DNA from: Phymorhynchus buccinoides | Taxonomy: Eukaryota > Mollusca > Gastropoda > Neogastropoda > Raphitomidae | Assembly (NCBI GenBank): GCA_017654935.2 | Contig: CM065699.1 | Coordinates: forward strand, 5,721,632 to 5,785,631 | Length of the DNA stretch: 64,000 bases | Reading direction: 5' to 3' | Shown: one piece after another, positions 32,286 through 43,832 of the stretch | How positions within the stretch are numbered: position 1 is the stretch's first letter | How the letters are laid out: each line of letters opens with the position of its first letter | The notes under the pieces: generated by a model | Databases searched by the model: none | Seen by the model: the letters and a program-made list of their open reading frames with translations, nothing else | What the model was told of the DNA's origin: nothing | Position numbers and translations under genes: made by a program

Positions 32286-32635
32286 CTCTAGGCCGTGTAC
32301 ACACATAAGCGGATATTCCATGCGGAAACCCGTGCACAATCTATAAATAAGTAAAACAAAGAAGGGAAAATATTTGCGCACGTGTCCGAATTTCCCCTAT
32401 ATGCGTAAACTTTTATCCTTCTTTCTTCCACTTATTTAGCGTTTTCCGTACGGAACTTACGCGTCTAAAGTGAACCCGGCCTTATTATTGTAATATGTTA
32501 TTTTTTCACAGCAGACAGACAGACTATGGAGTTATAAAAAAAAGTCACTAAACTCCTTTACATAACATTACTATCGCATTCTTGGTTGTTGAAATATAGA
32601 GGAGTTATTTATGTAGGAGATAAAGAAAGACAACG
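32286..32635. other. Possible decayed MITE; no gene
   Basis: GGCCGTGTACAC (32291) and GTGAACCCGGCC (32470) are imperfect inverted ends around about 190 bp. Confidence 0.35.
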
Positions 32636-32812
32636 ATTGCCTGATCTGTAAACTAGGCACTACACACTAGGCTGCCTATTTTACAGATTAGGCTGCATAG
32701 TCTGTAGATTTGGCACGTCTGAAAAGTTAGTTTACTGTAAGGCAGTCCGAGTGCCTAGTTCACAAACTAGGCAAAGTGGCTGCCTAATTTACAGACTAGG
32801 CAATTCTGCGAG
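32636..32812. mobile_element. Small MITE with TTGCCTRRTCTGTAAA ends
   Basis: TTGCCTGATCTGTAAACTAG at the left and the reverse complement of TTTACAGACTAGGCAA at the right, with two further internal copies of the TAGGC-ACAGA motif. Confidence 0.65.
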
Positions 32813-32861
32813 TCAGGCACGACATATACTCTACTATAAAAAAAAAGTGGAAGGACCACTT

Positions 32862-33254
32862 GCTTTGTGCCCCCCCCCCCCACCTATCTCGGTTAATTGT
32901 ATTTTTCCGTTATTGCCTTTCTTACCATACATAAAGCTGTATTTTAGGAACATTTTTTAGCTAATAACCTTTTTGGAATACTAACCCTAACCCTAACCCT
33001 AACCCTAACCCTAACCCTACCCCCCACCGTATAAGACGGAAAAACGCAACGAACCACAACTGTGACAAATCGCGGTGTACTGCAGTACATAGTGGGGGGT
33101 AGGGTTAGGTTTAGGGGTAGGGTTAGGGTTAGGATTAGTATTCCAAAAAGGTAATTAGCTAAAAATGTTCCTAAAATACAGCTTTATGTATGGTAAGAAA
33201 GGCAAAAACGGAAAAATACAATTAACCGAGAAATGCATGGGGGGTGGCACATCT
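32862..33254. mobile_element. Foldback element with telomere-like arrays, copy 1
   Basis: Arms of about 155 bp are near-perfect inverted repeats (left arm GTTAATTGTATTTTTCCG; right arm CGGAAAAATACAATTAAC). The inner part of the left arm is (CCCTAA)n at 32982-33019 and of the right arm (TTAGGG)n-like at 33100-33134. The centre holds GTACTGCAGTAC. A second copy is at 57498-57899. Confidence 0.85.
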
Positions 33255-33766
33255 TTACCTTTACCAATTTCCGACACCGCTTTAAGTGCTTTAAGTGACA
33301 TTTGCATACTTTCTGATGTTATAATATTATAGCTCAAAGTCCGAACTCTTATACAATGTAAAATATAGCATGCACAACGTTACAAATTCGCAGATGCGAG
33401 ACCGTTTAAGACGGTACCTTAAATGATCCAATCTGATGCATTTGCGCACTGTGCCGATAAAATTGAAAGCATTATTATTTATTACTACCTCCATGGTTAT
33501 GATCTTGTGACGACGTAACACCTGCACACGTAGTGGGTTTTTTTTGGGGGGGGCTGACATTCATTGGTTTGTATCTATGATGTTTAATTAGGAGAAAACG
33601 AATTATCAAATTCAAATTCACTTTTTATTATTTCTTACGAGGACATTTTGTATGATATAATTATTATATGAACTGGAAGCATCATATATATTATGCATAG
33701 GCTATTTGTATGATAGTCCTGATGCTAGTCAAAACCTGAATCGATGCGATATGTGTGTTTTTTCAG

Positions 33767-33880
33767 TCCACTGGACTTTAAAAGACGTCATGACTGGCCG
33801 ATACGTGACGCTTCTTAAGCGAAAATATTTCAAAAATGACGACACTAGGAAAATGGGCTTTTGTGAACTGCAGATATGGG
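33767..33880 (+). CDS. Modular gene, exon: galactose-binding domain 1, C-terminal part
   Basis: 114 bp, acceptor GTTTTTTCAG, donor ATGGG|GTCAGA (weak), phase 1-1. It encodes VHWTLKDVMTGRYVTLLKRK...MGFCELQIWG. GRYVTL and the closing CELQ-x-WG are the signature last strands of F-type lectin/F5-8C domains. It completes the domain begun at 17681. A (CT)n run starts eight bases into the intron. Confidence 0.8.
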
Positions 33881-33882
33881 GT

Positions 33883-34044
<162 letters not shown>

Positions 34045-34315
34045 TCTACTAAAAGTAAGTAACAATCGTCAAATGCATGGTGTTTGAATGAAATTAATGA
34101 CATTTATTATGCTACAATAAGCTTTGCAACATTCATCAGTGTGACGTAGATGCCATTGAATATGCAATTCATGTTATTGGGTCATTTTTGTTCTTACTTT
34201 TTCCTTCCCCCCCCCCCCCCCCCACCTCCCGCCGCCTTCTCTATCCCATATTTGTTTTTTGTATTGTTGCCTATATGGCCAATGTGCATTAAAACCATTT
34301 CAGTGTTCAGTGTTC

Positions 34316-34578
<263 letters not shown>

Positions 34579-34849
34579 GTTCTACAATGAACAGAATATT
34601 CTCTCCAGTTCCATGATTACCATTGATAACAGACGGAGTGAACTTGATGAATACGGTATATATGACAGGGGAATAGCAAGCAAGCTTTAAAAAAAAGACT
34701 ACTCAACAGCTGACCATATAATTTATGGCATTCATGAGTGCATCTTTAACATGAAAAGTGGAATTAATGGTTAATTATAATAACGTTGTGTAAAAACAAT
34801 ACAACTGGTGAACACATGTGCTGCTGCGCTTGGTGCCCGCGCGAGTACA

Positions 34850-34879
34850 CAAACACACACACACGCACGCACGCACACG

Positions 34880-34925
<46 letters not shown>

Positions 34926-34940
34926 CTCTCTCTCTCTCAC
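34850..34940. repeat. (CA)n-(CT)n microsatellite
   Basis: Compound run inside the intron. Confidence 0.95.
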
Positions 34941-35240
34941 GCGCTCTCTCTATATATATCTATCTCATTCAGCCAGGTTTATAGTCCAAGGGAAGTAAGC
35001 CAGTCCAGCCCGTCAGTCCTAGTTACTACCCTTTACTCCTACAGCATATAATTATGATCTACAGGAAAGTGAGTCTTCCTGGGCGGAGATTTGCACTGGA
35101 GGATAACAATTTCTATGGGAACATCTATGCACCATTTTACACCACCACACAAAATGTGAAGCTATTCTGTAGCCTCTTCATGAGTTACACTTCAAACAAA
35201 CAAGTACACACACAGACATCAAATAAATGTTATAGGCATA

Positions 35241-35700
35241 CAGTGGCGTAGGAACAGTGGGAAAAGGGGTAGCATTTGCCCCCCCCCCCCACCCCACCCC
35301 ACCCCCGGCTCATAGGAGAAGGAGGGGGCAGACATGTCTTCCTGCCCTCCCCCCAAAAAACAACAACAAAAACACTAAAATATTCGAGCAAGTCAGCAAG
35401 CGAAAAGGAGAGAGAGAGAGAGAGAGAGAGAGAGTGACTTAATTTGAAACCTAAATAGTTTACATTAAAGGGACATGGTTGCATTGCTTTCAATTTGCTT
35501 TATATGCCATCTACTTCATTCAAGAAATGTGAGGTACTGCGATTGTTGTAACTTCTTTCTTGCTGCTTTGTTCCTGGCCTCACAATGCCCTCAAAAACCG
35601 CTGCTGAAAATTTCCTCAAAAGTGATATGTATTTTGTCAGTAACATAGAAACACGGGGAGGCGGGCTTCTCCTGGCACATAGGAGAGGGTGTGTGTGTGT

Positions 35701-35731
<31 letters not shown>

Positions 35732-37190
35732 GTTGAAATGCGCCCCCCCAAAAAGAAGCAGAGAGAGAGAGACAGACATAGAGAGAAAGACAGACAGACA
35801 GACAGAGAGAGTGGGGGTGGATTCAAAGGCTCCATTTGTTAACACATTAATTCACATCGACTTCTTTAAAATTATGATTGCATCTTTTACATTTAAATTA
35901 TCATCAGCTTCTGGGGGGCAAGCCCCCCAGACCCATCACCCCGCCCCAACTGACCACTTGAAACAACCTTGACCCAACCTCCCCTCTTCCATGACTAGCT
36001 GATCCACCCCCAAACATGGTTGTATTGTTATGTCTTTTTGTTGTCTCCTTTCAATTCACATTATGTTTTTCTTTCATTCATAGATTTGTATTACTGATTA
36101 TGATTATGGTTAAAAGTAACAATTATAAAGTGTTTTTGTAGCATTTTACTAAGAGGTGAAACTTTTTTTGCTGTCCCATCTTCTGGACCATACAATGGCG
36201 TTGCTCCCACGCCGTTCATCTCAAATCCAAATTGGCAGCCACACCCCAGTTTGTTCAGGCCGCAGAATCCGAGACCAGCAGTTCAAGGGGAGCAAATCTA
36301 TGTTAGGCTGTCAGAAGGCAGCCAACTGAAGAGACACTGCACTGCTGCTGAGTCACTTCGATGGAGTTCAGTGGAGTCTGTTCAGGACACCACCTACTAA
36401 GCCCACTACTAGCGACACTATTCTTTTAGTCGTGGAGCCAGTATGAGTGAGGTCCTCCGAGTGCGCCACCATGACCGTCCACCGACAGCTCCTCAGAACA
36501 CACTGATCCCCATGACTGACCTAAACGCACAGAGGAATAGACTGGTTTGGAAACCGAAACTGAGGTCACCTTGAGAGCAGGACATACAAAGCCACAGAAT
36601 TTGAGACATTTTGTTGTTGTTGTTTTTTGTTTTGTTGTTGTTGACATTTTTCTTTTTACTGATTGATGGAGATGAGGCGGTGCAGACGACTATGATGATG
36701 ATGATGATGCTATGGAGCTCCATATCTGTCTGAGACTACATGACAGGGCTGTATTCTACGCTTCCTTTCATAATGATATCCCACCATTAACCAGGCCTGA
36801 GGCATTAGGCCTAATGATATCCTGACAATAACCAGGCCCGAGAACTACAGACACATGCAGTGTTGGTCTTGAAATTAGAGCAGCACTCTCAGAATTGCAT
36901 CCGTTAAACATCACATCACATTGCATCCATTGAGCCCATAGCCACTCAATGTGGGTAGGAGTCAGTCCAGGACCAAAAAAAAACCCTTGCCTCTGATGGG
37001 ATTCGAACCCGTGACCTCCCAGTTAGCTGTCAGTGACGCTAACCACTAAGCCACGTTGAGGTGAAACTTAACCTATCCATCCACCTTGTGGGTGCGCTTG
37101 CGCTTCCCCCCCCCCTCCCCCGCCACCTCTTTCCTCTGGTTTGTTGGCACCTGCCCCCCCTGATGGCTTGAAAACGTTCCTACGCCACTG
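35241..37190. mobile_element. hAT-like element ends, about 1.95 kb
   Basis: CAGTGGCGTAGGAAC at 35241 and GTTCCTACGCCACTG ending 37190 are perfect 15-bp inverted ends, typical of hAT elements. The 8-bp flanks (TAGGCATA, GTAGAGAT) do not match. The interior has no transposase I could recognise. It holds a SINE, GA/GT/poly-G runs and a (TGATGA)n-type tail near 36690. It could be two solo elements rather than one. Confidence 0.55.
36890..37060 (-). mobile_element. tRNA-derived SINE
   Basis: The minus strand near 37057-36987 has an A box (TGGCTTAGTGGTTAGCG) and a B box (GGGTTCGAATCC). It continues into a non-tRNA body (GGTCCTGGACTGACTCC). Not a functional tRNA: the body continues and the cloverleaf is imperfect. 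Confidence 0.75.
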
Positions 37191-37544
37191 GTAGAGATGA
37201 GGTGAAAAACAAAGGTAAGGTCAGGAGCAAAATCAGCTGATTCCATTCATTGTTCACTGGGTGTTAAACAGGGAGATGTATAATGTAACAGTACATTTAC
37301 AAAACCAGTAATTGTTTGCAAATTTCTTGAAAATTTCAATACATTTGCCAACTTAGTGTTTCACTCAGGGATTTTGCAAATTTTCTGTGAACAAAAATCC
37401 AGGAAATTTGAAAATGTCCTAAGTTTTAGGTGAAGAAATTGTTGTGGTGACCATGGGGAAGAGAGAGAGACTCGACAGCACGCTTTCTGCTCCTAGAACT
37501 TTCATCAGGCTGTGTTAGTGGGGGGAGAGGATTTAAAGTGACAG

Positions 37545-38065
37545 CCGAACGGATGGGTTTTTGCATAAAAACACGTCGAGATCACCAGAAAAACACCTTT
37601 TACAAGATCGCAACACTCACTTTGCTCTGATTTCCTAGAAATCAAATCGGCGATTCCTCCTTGGTGGAGGTGCTGGAATTCAAATTATTTCACCGTAAGA
37701 GAAGGCGTGTGCCGTCTCTTTTCTAATGGCCGCCTGCGTTTAGACCAAATCGTTTGCACGAAATTTTCGCACAAGCCTTTAAAACAAAAATTATACAGAT
37801 TATCTAAAGGAGTTTCGCTCACAACAAAGGAAACAGCTCCAATTTTATTGAACTGCACTACAAAAACACACCGCTTCAACCACAATGAGTGACCTCCACC
37901 ACCCCATCCAAAATTCCTACTCTCTCCGGCATCTCCGCCAAGGAGGAATCGCCGTTTTGACGGTTTGATTTCTAGGCAACCAGAGCAAAGTGAGTGTTCC
38001 GATCCTTAAAAAAGGATGTCTTTCTGGTGATCTCGACGTGTTTCTTGCAAAAACTCATCCGTCAG
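37545..38065. mobile_element. Foldback MITE with about 110-bp arms
   Basis: The left arm (ACACGTCGAGATCACCAGAA, ACACTCACTTTGCTCTG, CGATTCCTCCTTGG) recurs inverted at 37930-38062. The loop has short ORFs on both strands of about 60 residues. No protein family recognised. Confidence 0.75.
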
Positions 38066-38099
38066 GGTCCACATTTAAGGAAGCAGGATGTGAACACAC

Positions 38100-38118
38100 A
38101 CGCGCGCGCGCGCGCACA

Positions 38119-38151
<33 letters not shown>

Positions 38152-38152
38152 T
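38100..38152. repeat. (CG)n-(CA)n microsatellite
   Basis: Short alternating purine-pyrimidine run. Confidence 0.95.
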
Positions 38153-38249
38153 GATAACAATCAACTTATGCAACAACAAAAACATAATAAAAATGTCTCC
38201 TCATAGGAAACCCTGGCACAGAACAGACCAGCATGGCGTGGTGTGTTAC

Positions 38250-38622
38250 GGCACGAATTGTCGTCCCGGCACGAATTGTGCAGCACGTTTTGTCGCCCAT
38301 CGGCACGATTTGTCGCCCCAGTATCGACAACCAAGGCACGAATTGTCGTCCCTTGCACAATTCCTATATGTTGCACTGAGGCACGATTTGTCGCCCCAGT
38401 ATCGACAACCAAGGCACGAATTGTCGTCCCTTGCACAATTCCTATGTGTTGCACTGAGGCACGAATTGTCGCCCCCATGTACATGCTACACAGGAGCACA
38501 TTTTGTTGCCCCTGGACACAACTTTTATAGACCCCCAGGGCCGAAATTTTTGTTTTCCAAGAATGCTTACAGATCACTAAGAGACATTCGGCACGAATTG
38601 TCGCCGGCGACAATTCGTGCCG
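38250..38622 (+). repeat. GGCACGAATTGTCG repeats and a 34-bp palindrome
   Basis: GGCACGA[AT]TTGTCG occurs at least six times, including two 75-bp units (CCCCAGTATCGACAACCAAG) at 38325 and 38399. At 38589-38622 two copies meet head to head in a perfect 34-bp palindrome centred on GCCGGC. Confidence 0.85.
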
Positions 38623-38639
38623 GGACTACAACTCGTGCC

Positions 38640-39000
38640 ATAACAGTGGTGCAGTAACAAAGGGAGCCACCAACTTCGAGGCGCACCGTATGGAGACATC
38701 GCAGGCAAAGCGTGAGGCACGACAATTCCTGCCGTAACAGTGGTGCAGTAACAAACGGAGCCACCAACGTGGAGGCGCACCGTATCGAGACATCGCAGGC
38801 AAAGCGCGAGGCACGCAAGATCCGCCTAAACAGTCGCAGCTCTGCAACCCCGACAGATCCCCCAACTCTTTCTCCTGTCCTCACTGTCAGAGATCCTTCC
38901 TGGCTCGCATTGGCCTCACTAGCCATATGCAAACTCATCCAGGATCCTAGATTTCCACAATTACGAACTGTTGAAACATGGTCGTCTTCCCTCGGGACGG
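38640..39000 (+). mobile_element. LINE C-terminal fragment with zinc finger, partly duplicated
   Basis: Reads EAHRIETSQAKREARKIR in one frame and, in another, a C2H2 finger (FSCPHCQRSFLARIGLTSHM, then QTH), the usual C-terminus of a class of endonuclease-reverse transcriptases. The first roughly 110 bp occurs twice in tandem (38642 and 38750). Frameshifted and dead. Confidence 0.7.
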
Positions 39001-39145
39001 ACGAACTGTCGTGTTAATTGATATGTATGTAATTATGTGTGTCCATGCATGTAAATGTATCATAGTTATCCTATCCACAAGCGTACATACATACTTAAAT
39101 AACTTTGGCTCTGCCGTTCTGTTTGTTGGCAACATTTCTTTGCAG

Positions 39146-39247
39146 TGTGCAAACGGGGGTATTATCTCTATGAAAATAAATGCAAAACATGCTCTGTGAC
39201 GAATTGCAAGTACTCTTGCAACAACTATTACGGATGTAATAAAGAAG
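39146..39247 (+). CDS. Modular gene, exon: cysteine-rich module between the two lectin domains
   Basis: 102 bp, acceptor TTTCTTTGCAG, donor GAAG|GTAAGT, phase 1-1. It encodes VCKRGYYLYENKCKTCSVTN plus CKYSCNNYYGCNKE: seven cysteines in 34 residues with the G-Y-Y-L/aromatic spacing of EGF-like repeats. It links domain 1 to domain 2. A CG/CA run begins about 28 bp into the intron. Confidence 0.75.
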
Positions 39248-39469
39248 GTAAGTTTTCTGGTTCTGGTTTTCTCGCACGCGCACACACGCGCACGCGCACA
39301 CACACGCACACGCACACACTCATACATATGCGCGTGCACACACACATGTACACAACACACACACTCAATCACATCTATTTAACATTTTTATTTTGTTGTA
39401 ATAGGATAGCTGTTAGCATAATATGATTACAATAATGTCGTGTGTGTGTGTGTGTGTGTGTGTTTGTGC

Positions 39470-39860
39470 CTTTCTATTCCTCGTACAAACACTAAGACAT
39501 ACGGTGAACGCTCATTTTCTTTCAGTGCCCCTTCTATCTGGAACTCCTTACCCTATGAACTTCATTCTGCTAAGTCTTTCCAATCTTTTAAAACCGCTCT
39601 TAAAACTCACCTCTTCCAGCAATGCCTCTGATTTCTTCCTTGTCCTATTTCCTGCCTTAAAACTATGTTCCCCACATTGTGTGTGAATGTGCACGCTTGT
39701 GTGTGTGCGTGTTGTGGCTGTGTGCATATGTTTGTGATAGTTAATATTGTAGTAGTTTATTTATATGTTATGAACTATTTATTTATTCATTTAAATAATT
39801 TGTGAAGCGCCGTGAGCTCAAGAGAGAAAGGGCGCTCTATAAATGTTACTTATTATCATT
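39470..39860 (+). mobile_element. LINE RT C-terminus and 3' tail
   Basis: Encodes GERSFSFSAPSIWNSLPYEL plus SFQSFKTALKTHLFQQCL, then a 3' tail with GAAGCGCCGTGAGCTC and GGGCGCTCTATAAATG and a degenerate (ATT) end. Same class of ending as 3361-4500 but on the plus strand. 5'-truncated at a (GT)n run. Confidence 0.75.
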
Positions 39861-40249
39861 ACTAGCAATCGCCCTGTGGCAGTTAACCCCCGTGGCAGTT
39901 TTAACCCCGTGGCAGCTATCTCCTCCCTACACCTACCCCCTCCCCACATTTACTTGCTCGGGGACTTATCTGCCACTCAGCGACACACTTGTTTGCTATT
40001 GTGGCTTTCAACAGACAGCCAGTCTCAAACACACGAAAGTGAAACTTTCGGTTTTACATTTCCAAGAAGAAGGCAGCATTTCACCTTCCAAGAAAATGGA
40101 TCAAAAATGTGTAAGGTCTTTCTTTTCAGGGGGGGGGGGGGGGGGGCAGATCTTGACCTATGGCAGAAAGAGTGTTTTATAATCATTTCGACTTTGACCT
40201 CGCCCTTGCAGAGAGAGAGAGAGAGAGAGAAGAGTAGTACTTCTTCTTC

Positions 40250-40740
40250 GTCTTCTAAGTTCTTGTTCTTCGGTCGTTCAGGCATGTTTCTGTCAATTAC
40301 GAACGTAGATGCATCATGCTGCTGTTATGCGCCTAAGTAAGAATAATTAGGCCCAGCATGTCTGACTTCGGGTAGAGGAAATCTTTTTGAAAGTATTTGT
40401 TGAAAAAAGGCAGGAGAATTTATGTCAATTACGAACGTAGATGCATCATGCTGCTGTTATGCACCTAAGTAAGAATAATTAGGCCCAGCATGTCTGACTT
40501 TGGCTAGAGGAAATCTTTTTGAAAGTATTTCTTGAAAAAAGGCAGGAGAATGGACCGGAAAGGCAGAACGATAGTAGATAACAGCATGCAAAGGGAAAAG
40601 GCAGAATGAAAGAGACTGACAGATTAGAGGTAGTTATAAGCACATAACTTCCAGAAGGTGGGGGAACTATTTGTACGGAAGACCCCCCCCCCCCACCTCC
40701 CAGTATCCCTAGGGGGGGGGGGGGAAGCTTGCTGCGTTCT
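40250..40740 (+). mobile_element. Interspersed repeat family A, copy 2
   Basis: Same body as 10270-10620, with an internal near-identical duplication of about 130 bp (TCAATTACGAACGTAGATGC at about 40294 and 40425). Ends in C14...G14 around 40684-40726. Confidence 0.75.
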
Positions 40741-40799
40741 ACTCCCACTCCCCCCCCCCACCCCCACCCCCCACCCCCCACCCACACCCACACCCCAGT

Positions 40800-40801
<2 letters not shown>

Positions 40802-40876
<75 letters not shown>
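40802..40876. repeat. (CT)n microsatellite
   Basis: CT run following a C-rich block at 40740-40798. Confidence 0.97.
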
Positions 40877-40878
<2 letters not shown>

Positions 40879-41224
40879 CTGTCTGTATAAAAATAGCTGC
40901 AGTGGGGCTCGCCGCGGGGAGGCAAGCAAAGAGCCAAAGACATTGAAAAGAAAAGACTGGCATCTGGTCCCTTTTCCCTATATCAGTAGTGAGGACAGAA
41001 ACACTGGTTGTGTCCCTTTTAAACATCTTTATGACATAACACGTCAATAGGCCAGTTGAATTCTCCGTTCAAATTCCAATCCGAGTCTTTGCATAGCCGC
41101 CACTGTGAACTACCCCACTAACGATAACTCTATCAGCCAGGCTCGCCATAACTCTTAAGTAGTCCATTTTCCCCTTTTAGAGTCTTTGATTATGTGTGAA
41201 GTGTTGGTTGAAATTAGCGTCCTG

Positions 41225-41690
41225 CAAAATAAATCGGTTTATAGCGCGTGTTTATGAACGGATGGTGTTGAAATTTTGCACGACGATAGTCACTATTCCT
41301 GGTCACGCATGTTCCAAATCTCGTGTCAATGTCGGGTCTGGTTACGCCGCGGTTTGTGAAAACGTGAAGCGGCCTGTCGGCGCCCGTATCTCCGGCATTT
41401 CTTCCGTATCTTCCGGTTTGGCACACGGATAGTCCCCGGCCCCAGTCATCTTCCTGCCAAATTCGAAGGCAATCGGCCCAGAAACGCCGGAGATACGGGC
41501 GCTGAGAGGCCGGCGGATGCACGTTTCGCGAAACCGCGCAAATGACACGGCCGCCTCGGTTGCCGTTGCCATCGCCCCGTTAGGGCTCACAGCAAATTTG
41601 AAGCGATTCGGTCGAAAAACGGCGGAGTTATAAGGCCCGTTTCGTGTTTCAGACACACACACACACACACAGTCACACACACACGGACAG
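41225..41690 (+). mobile_element. GC-rich repeat, retroposon-like
   Basis: Contains AATTTGAAGCGATTCGGTCG...CGGAGTTATAAGG, resembling in layout the GATTCGGTCAAGCGGTTCGG...GAGATATCC ending of the 46.5-48.4 kb units. Ends in ACAGACACACAC. Probably a related repeat family; no coding evidence. Confidence 0.45.
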
Positions 41691-42516
41691 TTGGCTTTTT
41701 ACTATATGATGATTAGGTAGAATACTTTTTCATTTGTAAGTTTTTTTACTTCTTTCCTCCCCCTTTTTTCATCGGATTTAGTTGACATTTTCAGGAAGTT
41801 GCAGGACACTATAGAATAGCCGAATTGGCAATATTAAGCGATTTCGACGATTTTTCGGCAAAATGTTTTTTAAAAAAACGGCAAAATGGGCAACATTTCA
41901 ATCTTGAATATCTCAAAAACGGCTACACGGAATGCCTTCATTTGTTTTTAGTTTATATACTAAAAAAATAAATGTCCAACACTTTCGGTTTAAAAGCGAA
42001 CTGGAAGTAGATCTACCTAGTGCTTCAGCTAGGAACGTGCAACTTTCATTTGGCTGATGGAATCACCAAACTATCAGAGAACGTCACAAAAATAACTTTT
42101 GGATATTGTAGCGCTTATGTTGGCCCACGCGGAAAGACGTTTGGTGATGATCGATATGTTAAATAGTTTGGAAGTTATTCAAATGTATGTAAGTTCGGTT
42201 CATGTCACAAAAAAGTCCATCCGATTTCGCTAAAGTTTGGAGGAAAAAGGAAGGATGCTATTCTAATGCTACATTTCCAATATTAAACCGATTGGCCAAA
42301 ATTTGGCAAAACTTTAATCTTATTTGAGTAACTCGAAAACGGCTGCACAGAATACTTTTATATTTTCAGTACAATACTTTCGTTATAGATTCGAACCGGA
42401 ATTGGCAACGAAAATGGCCACATTTTGACAAATTTTAATATTGAATAACTTACAAACTGCTGTGTGGGGGTAGAATCCTGTCATGTTTGCTCTCAGAAGC
42501 AAACATTAGCCGTCTA

Positions 42517-42517
<1 letters not shown>
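41691..42517. other. No gene; repeat-like
   Basis: AAAACGGCT[AG]CAC[AG]GAAT recurs near 41917 and 42338, with a TTGCTCTCAGAAGCAAA palindrome near 42487. Confidence 0.5.
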
Positions 42518-42563
<46 letters not shown>

Positions 42564-42596
42564 CATTATTATTATTATTATTATTATCATTATCAA
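42518..42596. repeat. (ATT)n microsatellite
   Basis: ATT run with two ATC interruptions. Confidence 0.95.
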
Positions 42597-43000
42597 TGAA
42601 AACGACGATAGGATAGATTTGATTAAGGAAGGAAAATAGTGATATAATCAATGTATATATTTCAACCCCAAATGGAAAATGTAAACAAAGGCACGAACTT
42701 GATGTGTGTAATACGCAAACACATTACATAGCTAAATAATCGGTAATATGAATACAACACATACACTATTCAGCCATGTTAGTCACACCCTTATCAAGTT
42801 GAAACACAGGGGGAATTAATAATTAATTTGGTTAATTCTTTTTTTTTTTGAAACTGTTTAAGGTTTCGGGTAATTTGCAGAGTAAAGACAACTTTACTTG
42901 TGTAAATATTATTATGTGGACGAGGAAATGATGATGAATGACCATGTCCATGGATGTTGATTTAAATGCTTTCATCCGCTCAATTACCTATGTGTTTCAG

Positions 43001-43234
43001 TTATATACAACATTGCTATGCACAAAAAGATCGTTCATAAATCAGAAAGTTATACCTACCCTGGTACCATGAAAGCGACGGATGGCTTCAGCCACAATAG
43101 GGCGTACTGCTTTTATCCATATAAGAGAGATACCTTATATGACTACGACGCCGCGATCAGACTCGACTTGGCGGACAACAACGCCAAGGTCTTCAAAGTC
43201 ATCTCCTATGCCATCTACTCTGATTGGGGGAAAT
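43001..43234 (+). CDS. Modular gene, exon: galactose-binding domain 2, N-terminal part
   Basis: 234 bp, acceptor TATGTGTTTCAG, donor GAAAT|GTAAGT, phase 1-1. It encodes IYNIAMHKKIVHKSESYTYP...KATDGFSHNRAYCFYP...DAAIRLDLAD. The NIA-x-x-K, A-T-DGF, CF and IRLDL motifs match those of domain 1 (NVA-x-NK, AVNGD, CF, WTVDLG). It pairs in phase with 58062-58304 across a 14.8-kb intron. A (GA)n run lies 85 bp after the donor. Confidence 0.75.
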
Positions 43235-43317
43235 GTAAGTTCACATCAAATGAGATGGAGAGGGCGTGAGGATGGAGAGAGGAAGAAAAGAAAAAGAGAT
43301 GAGAGTAAGAGAGGGAG

Positions 43318-43318
<1 letters not shown>

Positions 43319-43391
<73 letters not shown>
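43319..43391. repeat. (GA)n microsatellite
   Basis: Pure GA run. Confidence 0.97.
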
Positions 43392-43394
<3 letters not shown>

Positions 43395-43469
43395 GTTATG
43401 ATGAGAGAGAGAGATGAAAGGGACTGGAAGATATAAAAACAAAAGGAATGTAAGGTATAAAGAAAGAGA

Positions 43470-43796
43470 GCCCCCGTGGGGATATCGGGGGGGGGGGGGT
43501 GGGGGGTCTTTTGCATAAATAGTTCCCCCACCTTCTGGAAGTTATGTGCTTGTAACTTCCTCTAATCTATCACTCTTTTTGACTCTGCCTTTTCCCTTTG
43601 CTTTCTGTCATCTACTATCTTTCTGCCTTAGCGGTCCGTTCTCCTGCCTTTTTTTAAGAAACACTTTCAAAAAGATTTCCTCCAGCCGAAGTCGGACTTG
43701 CTGGGCCTAACTATTTCTTGGTTAGGTGCATAACTGTGACGTAAGTGTCCCGTGCGACCCGCTTTCTTTATTCCTTATCTACACCCCCCCCCCTTC

Positions 43797-43832
<36 letters not shown>
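43470..43832 (-). mobile_element. Interspersed repeat family A, copy 3, plus polyC
   Basis: Inverted relative to copies 1 and 2: CCCCGTGGGGATATC-G13 then AATAGTTCCCCCACCTTCTGG...CTCCTGCCTTTTTT...GCATAACTG. A C-rich block with a pure C run of over 30 follows at 43784-43832. Confidence 0.75.

Noticed and set aside
32982..33134. Chromosome end or telomere-fusion scar
   Set aside because: The telomere-like arrays are short, face each other inside defined inverted arms, and a second copy of the whole element exists at 57498-57899.
36985..37060. tRNA gene on the minus strand
   Set aside because: A and B boxes are present, but the sequence continues into a SINE body and the cloverleaf is imperfect.
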